From Sulfobacillus thermotolerans (GTDB lineage: Bacteria; Bacillota; Sulfobacillia; Sulfobacillales; Sulfobacillaceae): DNA of 64,000 nucleotides. Of this stretch, positions 60,253-64,000 are shown in pieces; within the stretch, counting starts at the first letter, position 1; every line of letters starts with the position of its first letter. Both the position numbers and the translations under genes were made by a program. The DNA lies in assembly GCA_002951815.1 (NCBI GenBank), contig CP019454.1:1302001-1366000 (forward strand), given 5' to 3'. The notes beneath the pieces were generated by a model that ran no database searches, was not told where the DNA came from, and worked only from the letters and a program-made list of their open reading frames with translations.

Positions 60253-62430
60253 ATGGGGTCGGTGCTCAAACAAATTACCAAGGATATGCGTCGAGAAATT
60301 GGAGGGATTCTTCTCGTAGCCTTGGGATTGTTGGGCTATTTATCATTAGTATTTCCCCATTCAGGCCGGTTAACGCGTGATTTGGGTCAGGGTTTATTTT
60401 TTGCATTTGGTCTGCTGGCGTGGGCCATTCCTGCCTTTGTGATTGTCGCTGGGTTATTACGGTTATTAAACCGTCCCTCCTTTACAGGAAATCGTCGGGG
60501 CTGGGGAGCCGTCATTGGAATTGTTGGCCTGTTTATCTTATTGCCTTTTGCAGACAAGCTGGAGGCGGGATTTCTAGCGACGCGGCTGGAAGAAGGCATT
60601 GCCCACGCTATCGACCCTGTCGGGGCTTTTCTCCTAGGCCTTGTCCTCTTATTGATTGGGGGCATGCTCTATACAGGAATGAGTGCGGTGGCCATGGGGG
60701 TGATGGTCGGACAAGTTCTTTGGGTGATGATGCGTGGGGTGGGTAAGGCTTTGAGCGCGGGGTACCATGTGTTGCGCGAATGGGTTTACCCCGAAGTGCA
60801 AGAGACGAAGCATCGTCAAAAGGCCGTGACGCCAAGGTCCCCCAAGACCTCGCCTAAGCCGATGAGGCAAGTGGAGACGGAGTCACAGACGGCTATACTG
60901 GCGCCGAAAATCGCCGATCCCATGGCAGAGATGCGGGAAGCTTCGCATCCGACTGCACCCGCGCCGCCTCCGAAAATTTTGGCACCGCTAGGCGCCATGA
61001 ACTATTTGCCACCTCCTCTCAGTGTGTTGGCCGCGCCGGTTCCTCCCCAGGCGGATCGCCGGGGATTTAGTGCAGCTGAACGTGCCCAAATTCTGGTGAC
61101 CGCTCTGAAACAGTTCGGTATTGATGTCAAGTTGGGGGACGTCAGCCAGGGCCCGACGATTACACGATTTGAAATCATTCCCCCTCCGGGGGTTAAAGTG
61201 TCCCGCATTGTCAATTTGACCGATGACATCGCCCTATCGCTGGCAGCCACGGGTGTGCGCATTGAGGCTCCTATTCCAGGTAAATCGGCTATTGGCATTG
61301 AGGTTCCAAATGATGAAATTACGCCTGTGCTCTTGCGAGAGGTCTTAGAAAGCCCAGAATTTGCTCAATCGGCTTCCCCTTTAGCTGTTGGCTTAGGACG
61401 TGATGTGGCGGGGGCCCCGGTGATTGCCCGTCTCGACCAAATGCCACATTTGTTGGTTGCAGGGGCAACGGGTTCTGGCAAAAGTGTCTTGATTAATGTG
61501 TTGATTACCAGCTTGCTTTTTCGCGCGAGTCCTGATGTTGTTCGGCTTTTATTGATTGATCCGAAGGTCGTAGAGTTGTCGATTTATAACGGCATTCCCC
61601 ATTTATTAAGTCCGGTGGTGACGGAACCCAAAAAAGCAGCCGGAGCCCTGCGTTGGGCGGTTGCGGAAATGGAAAGGCGTTACCGTCTTTTCGCGGATAT
61701 GGGGGTTCGTGACGTGGCGCGATATAATCAGACGGCTGAAGAACGTCTGCCCCTGATCGTCATCATTATTGATGAGCTTGCGGATTTAATGATGGTGTCA
61801 CCCCAAGATGTTGAAGAGTCCATTGCTCGCTTGGCGCAGATGGCGCGCGCGGCGGGGATCCATTTGGTTGTGGCGACCCAGCGCCCATCTGTTGACGTGA
61901 TCACCGGGACTATTAAGGCGAATATTCCCTCCCGCATTGCGTTTGCCGTTTCATCACAGGTGGATTCTCGCACGATTCTCGATGGAGCCGGAGCCGAGAA
62001 GCTTTTGGGACGCGGAGATATGTTGTTTCATCCGGTAGGTGCAAGCAAACCCCAGCGCTTGCAAGGGGCTTTTATTCACGAAAAGGAAATCGAGGAAATT
62101 GTCACCTATCTCGTAGAGCATGCTCAGGCCTCGGAATCTGTAGATGACGCTATCGAATTCCAAGAGAGTCCAGACTCTCCGGCATCGGTACCGCAAGAAA
62201 CGGATAATTTGTTTCAAGATGCCGTAAGAATAGTCGTGGAAAGTGGGCAAGCCTCAACATCGATGTTGCAGCGCCGGATGCGAGTGGGATATACCAGAGC
62301 TGCGCGCTTAATCGATGCGATGGAAGAGCGCGGATATATTGGGCCTGCTGAGGGGGCAAAAGCTCGGGATGTGCGCATTACTATGGCCGATTTTCAGCGC
62401 ATCTTTATGAATGAGACTCCATCAGCTTAG
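60253..62430 (+). CDS. spoIIIE: DNA translocase FtsK/SpoIIIE
   Basis: A 725-residue septal DNA pump that moves the chromosome into the forespore or daughter cell. Four membrane helices (about 15-175), a Pro-rich linker (about 195-270), an alpha-beta motor domain with Walker A G-A-T-G-S-G-K-S near 409 and I-I-D-E-L-A-D-L-M near 508, and a C-terminal winged-helix gamma domain (about 655-720). The position after tepA-ylzJ matches spoIIIE. ATG after TAGGAGGA. Confidence 0.94.
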   Translation: MGSVLKQITKDMRREIGGILLVALGLLGYLSLVFPHSGRLTRDLGQGLFFAFGLLAWAIPAFVIVAGLLRLLNRPSFTGNRRGWGAVIGIVGLFILLPFADKLEAGFLATRLEEGIAHAIDPVGAFLLGLVLLLIGGMLYTGMSAVAMGVMVGQVLWVMMRGVGKALSAGYHVLREWVYPEVQETKHRQKAVTPRSPKTSPKPMRQVETESQTAILAPKIADPMAEMREASHPTAPAPPPKILAPLGAMNYLPPPLSVLAAPVPPQADRRGFSAAERAQILVTALKQFGIDVKLGDVSQGPTITRFEIIPPPGVKVSRIVNLTDDIALSLAATGVRIEAPIPGKSAIGIEVPNDEITPVLLREVLESPEFAQSASPLAVGLGRDVAGAPVIARLDQMPHLLVAGATGSGKSVLINVLITSLLFRASPDVVRLLLIDPKVVELSIYNGIPHLLSPVVTEPKKAAGALRWAVAEMERRYRLFADMGVRDVARYNQTAEERLPLIVIIIDELADLMMVSPQDVEESIARLAQMARAAGIHLVVATQRPSVDVITGTIKANIPSRIAFAVSSQVDSRTILDGAGAEKLLGRGDMLFHPVGASKPQRLQGAFIHEKEIEEIVTYLVEHAQASESVDDAIEFQESPDSPASVPQETDNLFQDAVRIVVESGQASTSMLQRRMRVGYTRAARLIDAMEERGYIGPAEGAKARDVRITMADFQRIFMNETPSA

Positions 62431-62490
62431 CGTCAAGATGCCCCAATGCCTAGATGTGATTTTTGTGGCATTGGGGCATCTCGTTTGACG
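62431..62490. terminator. Large inverted repeat between spoIIIE and the reductase
   Basis: GATGCCCCAATGCC (62437-62450) pairs fully with GGCATTGGGGCATC (62467-62480), and CGTCAA/TTGACG flank it at 62431 and 62485. It lies between convergent genes and can serve both strands; the T run is short. Confidence 0.7.
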
Positions 62491-62527
62491 AATCTACAAA
62501 GTGCTTGTTTCCTTCGTTCTGAAGCGA

Positions 62528-63394
62528 CTAGACCGCATGGGTAAGAGCGTCGAAGTCTTCTTGGCTTAGCGTCACTGCTGCAGCGGCCACATTTTCTTCC
62601 AAGTGCTGTATGTTTGAGGTGCCGGGAATGGGCAAGATCACTGGGGAGCGCTTTAACAACCAAGCGAGAGCCAGTTGGGAGGGCGTGGCACCTAACCGTT
62701 TGGCCATCTCGGCCAGTGGGCCTTGGGGAGCAGCAAGAGCTCCAGTGGCCAGGGGAAACCACGGGATAAAGGCCAGATGATGGGCTTCACAGTACTTTAA
62801 CACCGGCTCTGCCTCGCGTTTCGCCAAGTTATATAAGTTCTGGACGGAGACAATTGTGGCATACTGACTGGCCTCACTGAGTTGCTCGAGGGTCACTTCG
62901 CTGAGTCCGATGTGCCGTATTTTTCCCTCTTTTTGCAAGAGGGTGAGTTCACCTAGTTGGTCGGCGAGAGGGACCTTGGGGTCAATGCGGTGCAACTGCA
63001 ATAAGTCAATGCGCTCGAGTCCTAGATGGCGTAAATTTAGTTCGACTTGTTGACGAAGATATTCGGGTCGTCCTACTGGGCGCCAGTCATTGGGCCCCGA
63101 ACGCGTCAACCCGACCTTGGTGGCAATTACAAGACCTTCCGGGTAGGGATGAAGGGCCTTTTTGATGAGAAGGTCTGCGACAAAGGGGCCATACGCATCA
63201 GCCGTGTCGATGAGATTGACACCGAGATCGATGGCTCGGCGCAGAATACGTAAAGCTCCCTCGGGATCACGCGATTCGCCCCAAACGCCAGGGCCCGGGA
63301 GCTGCATGACGCCATATCCTAATCGATGAACAGGCAAATCTTCGCCAATGCGAAAAGTGCCCGATGCTGCTGCTGAGATGTTTTCTCCTGCCAT
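62528..63394 (-). CDS. Aldo/keto reductase
   Basis: A 288-residue NADPH-dependent TIM-barrel oxidoreductase. [10 protein letters not shown] (Asp/Tyr), A-T-K-V-G (Lys) and L-L-Q-L-H-R (His) are the four catalytic residues, and I-P-G-T-S-N near the end binds the cofactor. Substrate unknown. The start ATG at 63394 has AGGAGGG 12 bases upstream; the longer ATG at 63433 lies on a TATAAT (63432-63437, minus strand) that looks like the promoter. Confidence 0.9.
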   Translation of the reverse strand: MAGENISAAASGTFRIGEDLPVHRLGYGVMQLPGPGVWGESRDPEGALRILRRAIDLGVNLIDTADAYGPFVADLLIKKALHPYPEGLVIATKVGLTRSGPNDWRPVGRPEYLRQQVELNLRHLGLERIDLLQLHRIDPKVPLADQLGELTLLQKEGKIRHIGLSEVTLEQLSEASQYATIVSVQNLYNLAKREAEPVLKYCEAHHLAFIPWFPLATGALAAPQGPLAEMAKRLGATPSQLALAWLLKRSPVILPIPGTSNIQHLEENVAAAAVTLSQEDFDALTHAV

Positions 63395-63513
63395 GTGTCG
63401 AGAAGTCCCTCCTAGTTGTTGTGACTGGTCCATTATAGGGCACGGCCATATATTACTCTACCTGCAAATATCATATCTGTATATTTCCAGGAGGTTTAAG
63501 CTGCTTGCTGTCA

Positions 63514-63532
63514 ATCTCTGATGATCTCTGAT
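63514..63532. repeat. Tandem ATCTCTGAT repeat upstream of tnpA
   Basis: ATCTCTGAT occurs at 63514-63522 and 63524-63532, one base apart, in the AT-rich stretch before the recombinase gene. It could be a binding site for the MerR-like domain of TnpA at the element end. Confidence 0.4.
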
Positions 63533-63564
63533 AATATGTTATAATATAATAAGGTGATTGTATT

Positions 63565-64000
63565 ATGGATGAGCAGTTTGTCAGTATCGGCAAGGCGGCC
63601 AAGATGCTCGGCATGAGCATCGACGGACTCCGGAAGTGGGAACGCGAAGGGCGCCTGATTCCGGTGCGTACCGTGACGAATCATCGGCGCTATCGGGTCG
63701 CGGACTTACGCGCCCTGATGCACGAGGATGCGCCTGATGTTGCTAGGGATACTCGTTGTCTCCTCTATGCCCGCGTCTCGACCACAAAACAACAAGACGC
63801 GGGGAACTTGGATCGTCAACTCGGGCGGTTAACCGCGTTCGCTGCGGAGCAGCGATGGACTGTGGTGGCGGCTCTTACCGATGTCGCGAGCGGCTTGAAT
63901 GAAAAACGGCGGGGTCTCCATCGGTTGCTGGAGCTTGCTCAGCAACACCAAGCGGGCATTGTGGCTGTGGAATCCAAGGATCGATTGGCACGCTTCGGGT
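63565..64000 (+). CDS. tnpA: IS607-family TnpA serine recombinase (partial)
   Basis: An open frame of 145 codons running off the window. Residues 1-55 are a MerR-like helix-turn-helix (I-G-K-A-A-K-M-L-G-M-S, R-R-Y-R-V-A-D-L); from 66 the serine-recombinase domain begins, with L-L-Y-A-R-V-S-T holding the catalytic Ser, and D-R-L-A-R-F near the end. This is the layout of IS607-type TnpA, usually followed by TnpB, which is beyond the window. ATG follows AAGGTG. The leading side of the element probably lies between 63435 and 63565. Confidence 0.85.
   Translation, partial: MDEQFVSIGKAAKMLGMSIDGLRKWEREGRLIPVRTVTNHRRYRVADLRALMHEDAPDVARDTRCLLYARVSTTKQQDAGNLDRQLGRLTAFAAEQRWTVVAALTDVASGLNEKRRGLHRLLELAQQHQAGIVAVESKDRLARFG

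Noticed and set aside
1-64000. CRISPR arrays, rRNA and tRNA genes
   Set aside because: No regular direct-repeat series and no rRNA or tRNA signatures were noticed on reading either strand.

Overview
The window comes from a spore-forming, Gram-positive (Firmicutes) chromosome of moderate GC, with many GTG and TTG starts and strong purine-rich ribosome binding sites. Spore genes (two SspF-type acid-soluble spore proteins, dpaA/dpaB, ylmC, ylxY, ytrH/ytrI, tepA, ylzJ, spoIIIE) and PolC place it in Firmicutes. The gene order of the right two thirds is the conserved Bacillus/Clostridia core run rpsB-tsf-pyrH-frr-uppS-cdsA-dxr-rseP-ispG-proS-polC-nusA-ylxR-ylxQ-infB-rbfA-truB-ribF-rpsO-pnp-ylxY-M16-ylmC-dpaAB-asd-dapG-dapA-rnj-tepA-ylzJ-spoIIIE. 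Protein style and gene order suggest a deep-branching lineage such as Sulfobacillus; that is inference, since no rRNA is present.

Layout. 1-6253: ndk, a membrane-anchored phosphoesterase, then a cluster handling SAM by-products (mtnP, an AhcY homologue, an SAH/MTA deaminase), a hotdog thioesterase and a PHP hydrolase. 6250-15978: dinG, surE, two orphan minus-strand genes, two SspF-like SASPs around a peptidoglycan-binding protein with a degenerate deacetylase domain, ypmA-like, Nudix and TPR-lipoprotein genes, hflX. 16079-20492: miaB, a stand-alone KdpD sensor fragment, a GH18-like lipoprotein that lacks the catalytic Glu, and a membrane-anchored hypothetical. 20495-30780: translation, isoprenoid and envelope operon (rpsB to proS). 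30815-47440: glycosyltransferase, polC, MFS transporter, then nusA to pnp and nfo. 47500-55352: sporulation and diaminopimelate/dipicolinate genes; asd, dapG and dapA make the precursor that dpaAB turns into dipicolinate. 55359-59234: a structured leader RNA, a frameshifted RNase J gene, ytrHI on the opposite strand, tepA-ylzJ. 59378-63394: uppP, spoIIIE/ftsK and an aldo/keto reductase. 63565-64000: the start of an IS607-family serine recombinase gene, cut by the window end.

Most notable: an AhcY homologue with an altered nucleobase-recognition motif (H-x-E-x-K) next to an SAH/MTA deaminase, pointing to an inosine-based SAM-recycling route; an unidentified leader RNA with mutually exclusive antiterminator and terminator pairings before RNase J; a +1 frameshift in that RNase J gene at a GGGAAAAAA tract; two cell-wall pseudoenzymes; and several leader hairpins. 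No tRNA, rRNA or CRISPR array was seen. No gene-free stretch exceeds 300 bases; the longest (about 50463-50695) holds two terminators and an inverted repeat.
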